From positions 1-64,000 of the forward strand of contig NW_026570465.1 of NCBI RefSeq assembly GCF_019649055.1: 64,000 bases of DNA. The letters run 5' to 3'. The notes below the pieces were generated by a model. It was not told the origin of the DNA. It searched no databases and saw nothing but the letters and a program-made list of their open reading frames with translations. The translations under genes were made by a program, and so were the position numbers. This DNA is from Paramacrobiotus metropolitanus (lineage: Eukaryota > Tardigrada > Eutardigrada > Parachela > Macrobiotidae). Positions 43,091-55,441 of the stretch are shown here, piece after piece (position 1 is the stretch's first letter; each line of letters starts with the position of its first letter).

Positions 43091-46000
43091 CCCAAATCGC
43101 TCACAGAGCGCACAGCCGACTTTTTCCTCTTCGCGCAAAGCAACTTCGTTGAGCTACTCCCGCTCTAGGCGCTCAAACTCTTCGTCTGTCCGTTTAATGA
43201 ATGTGGACGACAAAGTTCCTTGTAGATTTTGTTCACTGCAGTAAGGCGGGCAAACGTGCGCGGACGTGAAATGAAACTAGCTTTCACGTTGTCCATCTCA
43301 GTGGGACTAATCTGCACCTCCGCCTAGAAAACAAGTGTCTTCGAACCTGTAGGATCCGTGTGGTCCCGTTTCAACATGGGGATCGCTTTCTCCGGGAAGG
43401 ATAGAAATTTCCGAATGGGCAGGTAGCGTCCTTTATACCTTATGCCACATGTGAACAAGTTTGTTCACATGCGCAGGTCTCCGCCAAATAGAGACCTGGA
43501 TCGACTTCCTTGGCGTCCTTGCGACGTTGCATTTCAGAAATAGCCTCCCTGACCGTAATCTGATATTCAGCAGAAATTATAATCTGTCTCGGATATTGTG
43601 GAAAATTAAGCTTCAAACGGTGAAAAACGGAAGGGATTCAAATGAAAGAGTAAAGAGAAATTTAGTCTATAAAGCTAGCTACAGACTAAAACGTGGTAAG
43701 CCAAAGCGGAAGTGATTTTACAGTCCCTGGCAGCTAGAGTCGCAGCGCCCTCTAGTCTGAACACATACGCGGTGGTTGGTGCAGCGACTCAACGTAATTC
43801 AGTTAAGCTGTGCACAGATTGTAGTTTTCACTTGGTTCTTCACCTTTCTTCGTATTTTATTGAAGGTTTGTGTTTAGAGAGCAAATTTCTATGTAAGTCT
43901 TGATTTTATTTGTAAAATGGAGACCGGGGAATCGGATCTGTGATACTACGACCGGAATCACCCAGCCGAGGATGTTCCTGCAAGTTTCTGAGTTTGTACT
44001 ACAAAAATGTCCATCAGAACCGCTTTTAATTCAAGAATTTATACTGTGCAACGGCAGAAATTAACTGAATTGTTCTATAATTTTACGCGCTACCGCAGGA
44101 ATTCTGGGACGATTTCCGGGCATAACTGGCAATGGAGGCCGTCCATGGTGCGCGCTCCATGCACATCTCTGCAAACACATTTATGGACGATCTGAAGCCC
44201 GTCTTCGCGGAAGTCTTAGAAGCTGAATTCAAATCTTCTCTTTCGTCAATTTTTGAAATCATAGCCAATCAGGCGAGAGGTACTTACAAGTTAATTCGGT
44301 AACTGCGACTACAGTCCCGTTTTTTGTCGGAACAGATTGAGATCTTCCATAAAACCAGAAGGAAAATTTTGTCGCGGGCATCCAAACTAGCAGTAATCTT
44401 GCACATGGTACCCTTCAGATAGTTCGGGCATTCGTACTTCGTGCGCGCCAGTCTCACAAATGACTTCGGACCACTCGTGACCGTTAGTGACCATTGATGA
44501 CTTTTCATGGTTTTTAAGGACCTTTATATTCAGCAGTGCCTTACCGATAGCGTGGATCCCGATTATATGAACCACCGTAAAATGCATGTGTAATTCTGCT
44601 AATCTATACATGGACAAGAGTTAGGAAGTAAATTATTTTACAACAGGTTTGCAAGGGGAAAACATACGAAGTAACATGATGCGCCATCGTAATGCGGTGA
44701 CTTAGCTGACAGAAAGGCTTCTGGCATCACATTCCTAACGGGCGGTAGTCACTGCGGCTGACGTGATACTAGATTTCATAAATATTCCTACTCGTATTGT
44801 CGTTACGTCAGATTCCATTGACAATCCATTGTTGAATCTATAATAATTCCTACGCAACGACGTTCGGCCGCTTAACTATGGCTTTTATTTTCCTTACCAT
44901 GGTGAAGAATTTGTCGTGAATTACGTTACAAGTGGATCAGAAGCAAGGCTAAATAGAAAAAAAAATTTAGAAAATTAGCAAAAAAATAAACCGGATCATC
45001 CAAGTTCCTTAGAAAATTATAAACCGGATTATCCAAGTCCTCCGGACGAAAAGCTTGAGATACTTAAACATTTTATTTTTCGTTTTCTGGGAGTGCTCAG
45101 TGCGAAGATATGAGAACATGGGACAGCTGTCAAGTCCCTGATTACCACACGAACGTTCAACTTCCGGTATATTACCAACTCTACTCTGTGGTAAGTAACA
45201 CGCCTACATTTTTAGGTTATGCATGTCGAATTTGGGTAAATGTATCATTTATCAATAAGTTTTTTGGGGTAGTACGAATACTCACGATCGTTCTTACCCG
45301 GTTGTGGTAGGGCCCCCGCACTTCTAAAAGTCCTTCTAAAAGTCCAAGGTTTCGCATGTTGAATGTTGATTGTATTGTGACTTTCAATCCAATGTTTTTC
45401 AGTAGTGTTAAATTCGTAAAAAAAAAAAATTTTATCACCGAATTCTGCATAGTTATTGCTATGCAGCCATGGCGTAATCTTGTAAAGACTGAATCCTTCT
45501 GCACCGATAGTATAATTTTCACAGATCAGTGGTTCTTAACCACAACGGGTTAGTTTTGTGGCAACGTCGACTGTTCCAACCGGACATTGTTAAGGAACCG
45601 CCCGTTCTCCGTGCGGGACAATGTTGGCACACAGGTAGGTAAATCTATCAGTCTGACGGCTCAAATGCCCGAAAATTTTGAAACCATATGAAGGAGTTCA
45701 GTTGTTATTTCAGGACGTGGCGTTACAGTAAGGTTTAATACACTTCTGTTATAAGGTGATTTAGTTTATGTGTACCACTTTACCATATCCACTCGGTTTT
45801 ACAGCTCTGTAAGGACGAGGAATTTACTTCAGTTGATCACAAATTTTCCTGGACAGGGAAAGGCTTGTATCAGGTTTGTTGGGTCAAATAAAAAACCGTA
45901 CGTAATGATGCGTCGGTTTAATATGGCCGTGGCTCCGAAAAATTATGCAACGACTGGGAAAATGCAGGAGTTCCGCTAGAATACTTGTTGCCAGCAAAAC

Positions 46001-46442
46001 GTGAGTTCTTTTCGAGCACGACGTTCCGTTTTTTCAGTACTGTTACCTTCCCCTTCTCCGTCGTCGGACGACTGGACGTCTCGGCCCAGCCCGCCTGACC
46101 TATGTGGTAAATGCTGATGTGAATCAGCCTCACCACATACTGTGCCGCTTTTGGGATGCATTTTGCGTGATTTTTTTTTGCGTGATTTTTTGCGTGATTT
46201 TATCATCACAGCACAATGTCATATTTGCGAATTATGCCGGAACTTGGTACACCATGCCGCTGCCGTTTTTGGCTTTGAAAATGGCTCCGCAAGCCCATCA
46301 GAGAAGGAAAAAGTGGTTTATGTGGATGAACTTTTGGATAAGTGTAATGATTCAAATCGCTATGTTCGAACGTCTTGCCACCGTGCGTATCTCTAATGTT
46401 CTCGGGCACGCTGTTTATGTCGATCTAAGCGAAATGTTCCCA
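43091..46442. other. No confidently supported gene
   Basis: A possible exon starts at an ATG at 44132 (MEAVHGARSM) and runs open to a donor-like GAGAG|GTACTT near 44281, but nothing around it supports it. The rest is unassigned AT-rich sequence with an A-run at 45420. Confidence 0.3.
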
Positions 46443-46584
46443 GATCGGAAAGTTATCGCGCGAGATTTTTTTCAGGAAATGCAGAAGATTTATTCAAAAG
46501 GAAAACAAGAGTTGATCGGAAAGTTATCGCGCGAGATTTTTTTCAGGAAATGCAGAAGATTTATTCAAAAGGAAAACAAGAGTT
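46443..46584. repeat. 71-bp tandem duplication
   Basis: Two identical adjacent copies (46443-46513, 46514-46584). The period is not a multiple of three, so it shifts the reading frame of the plus-strand ORF 46104-46658 that spans it and makes the second half of that ORF a frameshifted re-reading of the first. The identity points to a recent event. Confidence 0.95.
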
Positions 46585-46929
46585 GTAAGAACTGGCAGAG
46601 TTCCGTATTGCGTATGTTCTATGCTGTTGTAAGGGTTCCATGGAACGGTATCCTTTAGCTGGCCGTTCAGTTTTCAACGGATAATTGGGATGCACAATGT
46701 GTCAAGCGCAAACTGACAACTTCCATAATATGGATAAGCAAGCTTCTCAGCGGCAGGTGTATCTGTATCTGGAAACACCAACAAAATCGCCCGGTACTCC
46801 CGGTCCGGTAGCGGCATTGTTTACGCTTTTTACGCTCTAGGTTTCAATTTTAGCCTGACCCAGTGTAGAAAACATGTATCGTCATTTGTACATTTGATGC
46901 CGCTAGAGAAGAAACGAAGGGATCCATAG

Positions 46930-47145
46930 TTAGACTGACCTGATAATTTTCGTAAAATAATTTTCAGACCATAAATTCTTGTATTTCCTGAGAAGGTCAG
47001 TTAGCTCTTGTCTGAGGGAACCGGTCAAAAATTTCCCCTTTTTGATTCGTTCAACACGGAAGTCTTCAGTAAGTTCCGATCTACTTGTTGAGAGCTGTAG
47101 GATTTCGCACTGTCCTAGTATAAAACCGGAACGGCTGCCAAACAA
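46930..47145 (-). pseudogene. Possible pol linker relic of an LTR element
   Basis: The segment RQELTDLLRKYKNLWS resembles the helix before RT in gypsy polyproteins (Q/E-L-x-x-LL-x-x-Y-x-x-x-F/W-S). It is short, isolated, and not followed by RT motifs on the minus strand, so the assignment is weak. Confidence 0.3.
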
Positions 47146-47426
47146 AATAAAAATCCAGTTTGACGAAAACTCTGAAATATGTCAGATAGTTTGGTTACCG
47201 ATGTCAGTTCACATTCTCCTCGGGAAACACAAGCATCAAAACAGAAGATCATAACGAAAAATGCAATGGCGTATTTAGCTAAGAAAAAGGAACACAACAC
47301 CGCGCGTCATTCGTCTGAAATGGCTACATCCGCACAATACAACAACCGCGGTATTTTAAAGTTTCGAGTTACCATTATTTATTTAAAATATAAATGTGCA
47401 CACAACTTTTTTTACCTTCATCTGAT

Positions 47427-48162
47427 TCAGCGTCGCCTTCCACTCCTTGGTCGATTTCCTTCTCTTTTTTCTGCAGCTTCTTTCCCAGTCACCACTTCAT
47501 CCTGTTCCATTTCTTCCAGAAATTCATCCAAAGTCGGAGGAGCGGATTTTGGAAGCATCAGGGGTTCATCCGATGGTGACGCGTTTGTCATCCGCATGAT
47601 ACATGGGCGACGACGATCTTCTGCGTTCCCGTTCATATGTCGGCGAACATTGTCATTTTTATCGCGATGGTTGACCATGTAGCCTAAAGAACAAAAACCG
47701 TTTATTTACATTACCTAGACATACTGCGATTTATTTACTCTGTGATGCTGCGTAAAAAAAATGTTTTGATTCATTTATCTAAAACGAATCAGAAAATATA
47801 TTCCACTGATTTTATTTACCGATAAAAAATAAATCGGAAAACATATTCCACTGCTTTATTTGCTGATCAAAAATAGGACGAAAAATATATTTCACTTATT
47901 ATTTACCTATCAAGATTGAATCGGTTAAATTTTTTACAACAAAAGCAAACTGATGCAATCGGAATTAAATTTACTCACCCTGCTGTGATCTTCTAGTGTG
48001 TTTCACAATTGGCCCAGCTTTTCCGGTGGAAGATATAGACTTCTGGCTCATGCAGCTAGCTTCGGGTTGCGACATCCGCTTGTTCTGGATGCCGCCAGAT
48101 GGTCCGTGGTACTCGGGAGATTTTGATGGATTCTGGCGTGAATCTGTTTCGATAAATGGCAT
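47427..48162 (-). CDS. Two-exon C2H2-like/DEFLEE protein, 146 aa
   Basis: Exon 1 runs from the ATG at 48162 to 47979, ending CAGCAGG|GTGAGT, a near-perfect donor. The 295-bp intron ends TTTTTGTTCTTTAG. Exon 2 runs from 47683 to the stop at 47427. The phases match (184 + 257 nt = 147 codons). Exon 2 carries NDNVRRHMNG, RRRPCIMRMTNA and APPTLDEFLEEMEQDE, the order seen in the stopped paralogue at 38835-39071. The paralogue has CPYC before the His part; here the first exon ends without that Cys pair, so a complete finger would need another upstream exon. The Lys/Arg-rich end may be nuclear. Function unknown; the protein seems to belong to a small local family. Confidence 0.6.
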
Positions 48163-50900
48163 AATAAATAAATCAGTTGCTAATATAAGATGTTTTGCGT
48201 GTATTTTATTTGCCGCACTGTATTTATGCAGAATTTATTTTTGATGATTTATCTGCAGTATTGCCCATTTTGCAGGTTTCGTTGCTTAGTCGACTATCAC
48301 AGAGCAAGCGATATCGAGTCGACCCAGATTGCATCCCGTGATGCTCTCACTGATGCAGCCAAAGTACAGCAATTAGCACTATCGTCGAGCAGAATAAACA
48401 GATAACATACTGACAGAATTCTTATCATGCAAGAGCAAGAACATCCAAATTACGAAGAATCTCCCGTAATCCTCCTGAACACAGATATTTGACCTACAGA
48501 AGCTTTTATCCATACAGGTTCGGCCCTGTCGATCAACCTTAAAGAACAGGGCTTGGTAAAATGCAACCCTTTTACTACTGTTTACTTTCATGACGGTCGG
48601 CACACGGTGGTTATCGTAATCCAGTGGACATGGACTATGCCGATGCCATGCATATGCCAGTCAGCATTATAACACTTGCTTGATTGACCTACGAAATGTA
48701 GCAAAATTCTGGCGAAAATGATACAATGAATCGAATGTATGAGTGTTTTATTAAAAGTGAAGCACCGCAGGCGTATTGTTCGGATACTTTTGTATTACTT
48801 GCCAGTGCAAATGTCATCAACGTCTTTTAATGATGCGTAACAGGTACTTAGCATTCGAGTGTACTGTACTGTCATGATAATTAGGTATTTGACTGTTAAC
48901 GATATGTACTCATTGTACTGCGGTTCAGTTAAACAACTGTTTTTGCCTCGTTAGCGCTATCATCATTCGGTCTCAGGTGAGGCTTCAACACTGAATCATT
49001 TAGGACTGCTGGATTTCTGATGTGCGCTGTAGGCCGACGAGCGGTCTTTCCCGGCTCACCAGTGACGGAAGCCTCGTTATCAGACGGCAGTGCCTTTTGC
49101 TGCACATTAAATTACGTTGACTACGGTCCACCATTAACCGACCGAATACAACCGACAAATTAATAAATTAGTAGTGAATACAACCAATAATGGTCAGCAA
49201 GAAACGGCAGTTAAACAAACCGGTATCCATGCCTATCTCACAGAAGTTTTTTCATAGAAGGAAATTAATACTAACCGAGCGCGCTACTGTGTACCTGTTC
49301 ATATCAAAAAGCAGTGTAACGGTATGCGTAGGATTATTTTTTCAGCATAAAGCAATTCCCCTCGACGCAGATCCAGTTTGAAATTTTATTACTATAAATG
49401 ATTTGACGCATTTGTATTTTGTAAATTTTATTGGCTTACCATGCGCAGAAAGCCAACCCACAATGTAGCTACGCTCAAAGTGGAAAATAACAGGGCAGTC
49501 AGCGCTGTTCTATATAAACACCACAGCATATAAAATTATAGTAATATTTGAGGCGTAGATGGTTTCTGTATGCGCATAAAGTAATCGCAAAATTTTCCGG
49601 TTGATTTAAACACAATCGCAAGAATTTACTGCAGTGCTTCTCCCATAGTCGGGTATAATGTTGGAAATGCAAAGCCGAAGAAGAAATTCCTTCAAATATG
49701 TAATATCTTCGAAAGTTACATGAGACCTGTCGCGCCGGACGCCAGAAGTAGACGCTGCTGTCGCTTGCAAGGAAATCGAGTGATTGTCAACAGGGTCGCC
49801 ACGTCAGCAACATCAGTGTTGCCTGCCTATCAATATACCTAATACTAGTTAAACAAACTATTTAGTAATACAAGCTTTGTATTCACTTGCTCTACTTTCT
49901 GCTATCAGCGCTGTAGCAGTACTTATGGTAAAACAGCCATAACTTAACGGAAAGACAAAAAGCTGGTGCGGGTTTCTCTGGAGCTGCAAAAAACAAATTT
50001 CGCGTGACTCGTGAAGGTCTATATGTTCCTTCCTGCACAACAACAAAGAATCTGATGAAGAGCATCGCCACCGGCCAGCGGATTATGGCGTTCGTGATAA
50101 CAAAAATATCTTCCAAGGCAACGTGTCGATTCATTGCCGTAATTTCTCGTTAAATGCTTTAAATGTAAAACCAAATTCCAGCATCAGCTTGGAATGCTAA
50201 CAGTGCTCCGGCATTTGGTGATTAGACACACTGTTCGTCGATGGTGTGACGAAACATTCAGGAAACCACAATTCGTCCACTGGGAATCGTCCGGTTTCGA
50301 TCTCAACTGCTGTACCGATAGAAACGAGATGACCGCGACAGGCAGGCCGCCTCCTTCCAGCTGCAGTTTCCTAGGGCTAATTTTCCGCAACAAAATGACG
50401 ACATTCTTTGTTTTCCTCAGTGTGCTTACGATTTTCATCTCAATCGCATTGGTAATTATGCGAAAACGCGCATGACGGTTAGAAGGGCGAATTAAGTAAG
50501 TTCATTACTTCGATGCGCTGATCCCGGCAGGGCCATCACTGATTCACCATTTACTGTACCGTTGTTTTCATTTCGATCTAAGGTTGTGGAAGCGTATCAT
50601 GGAGATCATCGGTTTCTGCTTGGCAAGAATAAACTTGGAAACGTCCTTCTGGTTGCATTATTCTTGGGCCTATCACAACGGTCATTATGTGCATTTTTTC
50701 GACTTTCGTAATCTACACATTCCAATGAACATAATGTCACAGCCAATCATTCTTAGAACAATACATTTCCGCTACGATTTTCACTTCCACTACGACACAC
50801 AGCGCTTTTAACAAGAATATATAAGAATCATACAGAACAAAAACATCGAAAGAAAATGCCATTTCTGTAACTCGCGGCAATAAGCCTAATCGCTATTCTC
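48163..50900. other. No supported gene
   Basis: Unassigned frames only. The frame 50194-50475 (+) ends in a hydrophobic stretch (TTFFVFLSVLTIFISIALVI) that could be a membrane anchor, but nothing else supports it. Confidence 0.3.
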
Positions 50901-52218
50901 CTAGGCCCCACGCTTCCGTTTCCGTCCTTGCGCGAGTTTGCGTAGTTTGCGGCGCTCCTTCTGTCCCTTTCTCTGTGCACGATAGTGCTCTCTTCGGGCC
51001 GGATTCTTCCGATCTTCTGCGCGGTGCTCGTGGGTACGCCTATTGCGGATTTCCTTCCGCACCCCTGTCCGCATCCTCCACGCGTTCCTGCTGCAGTTGC
51101 GCCTGCTTGGCCTTCTCGCGCTTCTCCTGTTCCTTGCGATCTCGCCGCTCCTTTCGCCTGCTCGCGCGATCCCGATCAGCCTCCTGATCGGCCAGCAGCT
51201 TGGCGTCCGCGTCGCGCTGTCGCTTGCGCTGGTCGTCCTCTTCATCCCGCTTTCGCTGTCGCTCGGCCTCCTCCTCCGCCCGCTTCTTGTCAGCCCGTTC
51301 CTGCTCCTGGCGAACAGCCTCCTTTCCAGCTTCCAGGGCAAGCTGGCGTTCGCAGAAGACTTCATCCCCAGCCGTAAATGATCGCGACAGACAACGGTAG
51401 AATTCTTGGTAATTCTTGTGGGCGATGTGGATGCCGTCGTTGCGCATTTTCATAGGATGTGGCAGCTGGACGTAGGCCCATTCAAATCTGCGCTCGTAGC
51501 AGTACCTCAGCAGCTTCTTGTTAAGGCTGTTCACAGTCGCCGTACAGGTGTGGAAATTGCGCCTCTCCGGACCGATTTTCCCGTTTTTATCCTCCCGGAA
51601 GTGAGGGACGCTAACGACGTGAATCTGGCAGAACCATTCCTCCAGATCGTGCCGAAAGTCCCGGAGAGTCTTAATGACCTCGTTGACGCGCCCATCGATC
51701 TGCCCCATGTGACCACCGTGACGCCAAAACAGGTCCAAATCGTTGGTGCCTCCCATCAGGACCAGACGCTTTTTGGGGACATTGCGGGAACGGCGTGGAA
51801 AGCCACGACGGAAGTCCGGCTTGGCGATATGGGGATAATGTTCGCGCCAAGGCTCCTCGGACAGCGCCAGCAGAATCCGCTGCATCTTGGCCCCCGAAAT
51901 GCTGTGCATGTATGTGCTGCGGCAGTTGATGCTGACGAAAGCACGGCCGGGAACAGTGCCGGGAGCAAGGTAGCCGGGCTCTGATGATGAATCCGGATCG
52001 ATGGCTGCGCAGAAGCCGACCTCGCGCAGCTCCGAGTCGCCGAAGATCAGCACGTTAGCGAACATCAGGGTGCCCACAATGTCCACATTCGAATCGGGAT
52101 TCTTTCGCAGAACGTAGAAGTGCGGTGGGAAGTCGGCAGCGGGGAGGATAGGATGGCGTAGTGGATCCACGGCGCCGTGCGGCCGGCAAACTCCTACGGG
52201 TGAATGGTAAGCGCACAT
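50901..52218 (-). CDS. SGNH/GDSL-hydrolase-like protein with charged coiled-coil tail
   Basis: Residue numbers count from the open frame at 52218. SGNH blocks are in order and well spaced: IFGDSE (GDS at 60-62, nucleophile Ser62), LMGGTNDLDL (GGTND 156-160) and DGIHIAH (Asp261, His264). SGNH enzymes are esterases or lipases, though some relatives only bind. The likely first Met is residue 52 (52065, MFANVLIFGDSE); alternatively a CACCCGTAG acceptor near 52194 starts an exon. From about residue 285 the chain is almost all Glu, Arg, Lys, Gln and Asp, a coiled coil or single helix. The main frame stops at 51040, but a strongly basic frame continues to 50901, so one indel may have trimmed the tail. 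The gene is markedly GC-richer than its surroundings. Confidence 0.65.
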
Positions 52219-53349
52219 GCATACACGCCTATGTACATATACACATCTACAGAAATTCTATTTGAAATTTGGTAAACTGGTAGTGCACCCTCTCCTTCTT
52301 TCTCTCTATCTCTCTTTCTTCCAAGTCCACTCTATCTATAAATTACATAAAATTCTACACTACCTTGACTCAAGCGCCTGGCTAATTTCCTCCGTTTACC
52401 GTTCCTCTGATCCTGCACAAACTTAAAATCAGATGCGCCGTTCCAGATTCTAATCGTTGTTAATTACGCTCTGGTTTCTTTAAAAACAAAAAAAATATAA
52501 AAAAATAAGCAACTCTTAGTACATTCAGTTTATTGAAGCAGCATATTTTCTAGTCGATTTCTACAGCGAAGTAGCTTTGAAATACCGCTAGCAAACCTCT
52601 AAACCCAATCTATTTGAATTTACCAGTTATATTAAAGCAGTAAAAAATATAACGTGTAAAATTCATGTGCTTTACTGTGACTGGTAACACATGCGCGAAT
52701 AAATAAATCATTAATACATATGCAAATATATCCTTATGCAATAAAAATTCGCGATCGGTTCGTGATTTCCAGCTAGTCCGACGATAGATTAACAAGAACT
52801 ACACAGCACAGACGCAATCCAGACGCGCATTATAATTGGCATTCTGCTTACCTCCTAGTTTTACTTGCTCGAGTACGAATTACCCGCACAAGGCCCACAG
52901 TGGCTCCGAGTTTCCCGAAGGTAACACCAGAACCGAATGCGGAAGCTGCTTTCGGCTCGAGTTAGATAACACCGAACCAAGTAGCAGTTCCAGGTGGGAA
53001 TCCGCTAAAGAAGAAAATGGCTGGCGCCGGCATAGACACGGAGGCTGGAGCGTATCTGCTGGTGATGGGAAGCGGTCGCGGCCAGGCTGTTGGTAGGATG
53101 ATTCATTGACTGCCTCTGTAAGGTAAAAAAAGACAAACCTTCATCACCGTGATATTCACAATAAGAAATAATTGCCTGACAATCATGAAAACCAATATTT
53201 TTAATATGCGTGAGAGTGCCGAATTTTATCTGGCTTAACTACTCAACAAACAATTATTTAATTATAACAATACCATTACTGATAATAATATTAATTATAA
53301 AAGCGGTTACATTAATGAATCCAAAATGAAATAATTTAAGCGCGGCACT
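52219..53349. other. No supported gene
   Basis: Includes a CT-rich stretch near 52290-52330, which is on the wrong strand to act as a pyrimidine tract for the SGNH gene, and AT-rich sequence. Frame 52836-53096 (+) has no motif. Confidence 0.3.
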
Positions 53350-54033
53350 CGATGCGCCGGCTGCCAGCTTCTTCAGATTGCAATACGAAGAGGCTAGCTA
53401 CGTACTGCGTACACGACAATACTGCACGGTATTTCATACGCAGTCGTAGTGAAAATGGGTGGTTTTCTCTTTGGATAGCTAGCCTCTTCGCACTGCAGTC
53501 CGAAGATGTCAGCTATGTACTGGTATCCAGCACCGTATTGCCGTATACGCAGTACATTAAATACGTATTTCGGTTACCCAGCGAACAGCAGCTGCCCACT
53601 TCGGATTGCAATCCGAAGAGGCTAGTTATCCATAGAGACAAACCGTAATTTTCACTACGGCTACGTACTGCTTAGCCATACAGTATTGCCGTATACGCAG
53701 TACGTAGCTGGCCTCTTCGAATTACAATCCAAAGTGGCCAACTGCTAGCTGAAATAATTATGTAATTATTGTACTGTGTATACGGTAATACTGAACAGTA
53801 CAGCAGTGCGCCGCTACACTCATCGGATTGCAATCCGAAGTGGCTAGCTGCAGCTAAGGCGGGTTGGAGAAATACGCAGCTGCTTTACTTCTTGGGATTG
53901 CAATGCGATGAGTGTAACGGCGCACTGCTGTACTGTTTAGTATTACCGAATACACAGTACAATAATTACATAATTATTTCAGCTAGCAGTTGGCCACTTT
54001 GGATTGTAATTCGAAGAGGCCAGCTACGTATTG
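53350..54033. repeat. Nested palindromic repeats with a 139-bp inverted pair
   Basis: The clearest pair is 53698-53836 and 53895-54033, reverse complements over 139 bp with about seven mismatches and a 58-bp spacer. The palindromic word GGATTGCAATCC with flanking GAAG-GGCTAGCT recurs several times from 53370 on, along with TACGTACTGCGTA-like words, so the block is built of repeated foldback units. No coding frame inside is credible. Confidence 0.9.
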
Positions 54034-54931
54034 CGTATACAACAAACTGTACAGTGAAAGTATACGACAGTACTGTAGTACGTAACAATAAAATTCTTCA
54101 AATGTATTTTGAAAAACAAGACGCAAAACTAACCCTAATACTGTTTTTTAATATTTTTTCATACTTAAATATCCACAGACAAACACTTTTCAGCGGAAAG
54201 ACTTAGAAAGCACATCAAACATATTTTATTTTAATTACAAGGCACAATTTAAATTTTTTTTACTGTATTTAATCCACTAGTAATTTCCCCACCTACTTGG
54301 AAGTTGACATTGCAGAACCGCAGCCTGAAGGAAACCCAGGGTATCGTATAAACGTCCAACGACAGCAGCACAATCTGTAAATCATAATATTATTAAATTA
54401 TTTTACACTGCACAGCATAAAATAATCCCGAACCAACGAAACACAATCTTGCAACCAATTTACATACGAAAACAGTGCAGAGTACTTACGTGCTAAAGCT
54501 GTATGCCAACCGCGCATTCAAAAGGCTCGTAACATCCACAAATGGCGCAACAATATCGGAGTTTTCAAATTAAAAGCAATAAATCAAACCTTAGAAGGAG
54601 CTGGATGATTTATTAGTGCAATCGGTGAAGAACTATCGGCGAACCGTTGCACTGAAAGTGCTGAATGCGGTATGAGCACACCGTGTTCAACTGAAGTTAT
54701 ACACACAGTGCGCTACTAGGCAACAGCACCTGGTTGTGTTACCCATGCAGTACTTAACCAATATTAAGTGTGCATGGGCGGCGCTATCGCTTCCGATTGC
54801 ACTCCGAAGTAGATAGCTGCCGAGTACAGGCTATGGGTCAGACACAGCACCGCGTTGGCAGTAGTAGCCCGCGGTCAGTACTGCCCCTGGCGCAGGGGCG
54901 CCCCTCATGGCAGTATATTGGGTAGTATTCA
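54034..54931. other. No supported gene
   Basis: AT-rich. A degenerate copy of the foldback word (CGATTGCACTCCGAAG) near 54792 suggests the palindromic family extends here. Confidence 0.4.
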
Positions 54932-55348
54932 TCAAGTGTCACAAGGAATTGTTTCAGTAGAAGGCTGTGTTTCCGGTTGTAAAGGGGCAGAAGGGGTAGC
55001 CTGTGTTTCGGCTGCTGACACTTTGGATTTCCGTTTACTGCAGCATTGGAAGAACGTTAAAATCGTCGATCTAAAGAACCAAGTGGCAAAGCCAAATGCA
55101 GCCACGACCAATAAAGTTGCACCAATATAAACGCCGTTTCGGAAAAGCCGAAAGCCGGCGAAAAAATCGGGCAGTTCAGGTATGCGTGTGGCGGCTTGTG
55201 CTAGCTGTCCAACACTGATTAGGCCGTGCTCTTCCATTGCGCTTCCGAGTTGCGCTAACAGGTTAAAGGTGTACGAGTGTGACCGGCAAAAATGTCCCCC
55301 CTGTCCCCCCGGACATTTTTGCCGTGTCCCCCCTGCCACCATCTCCAA
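54932..55348 (-). pseudogene. Envelope-like C-terminal fragment with membrane anchor
   Basis: The minus frame has an amphipathic part (LISVGQLAQAATRIPELPDF), a strong transmembrane segment (GVYIGATLLVVAAFGFATWF) and then FFQCCSKRKSK and a Pro/Thr-rich tail. This topology, anchor followed by Cys pair and basic tail, matches the last part of envelope-like proteins, including the one at 9536-10699, though sequence similarity between them is slight. The upstream part of such a gene is not present, because the satellite-bearing transposon begins there. A host membrane protein exon is the alternative. Confidence 0.4.
55284..55324. repeat. 14-bp palindrome made of satellite-like half units
   Basis: CGGCAAAAATGTCC (55284-55297), a 13-nt C-rich spacer, then its exact reverse complement (55311-55324). 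The arms resemble the GGCAATAATGTCCCCC part of the 42-bp satellite monomer, so this looks like two inverted, diverged monomer pieces just outside the left array. Confidence 0.85.
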
Positions 55349-55441
55349 AACGGTAACCCTTTGGTCAGAATGGTGACATGGGGGACCTACAACGGAAAGC
55401 TGTTTTTCAGGGCGATCGGTGACCTTTAAAAAACTGCCACC

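Noticed and set aside
51043..51984. Plus-strand ORFs of 112-192 aa over the SGNH gene
   Set aside because: Antisense shadows of a GC-rich gene; their Arg/Ser/Leu-rich composition mirrors the Glu/Lys/Arg tail.
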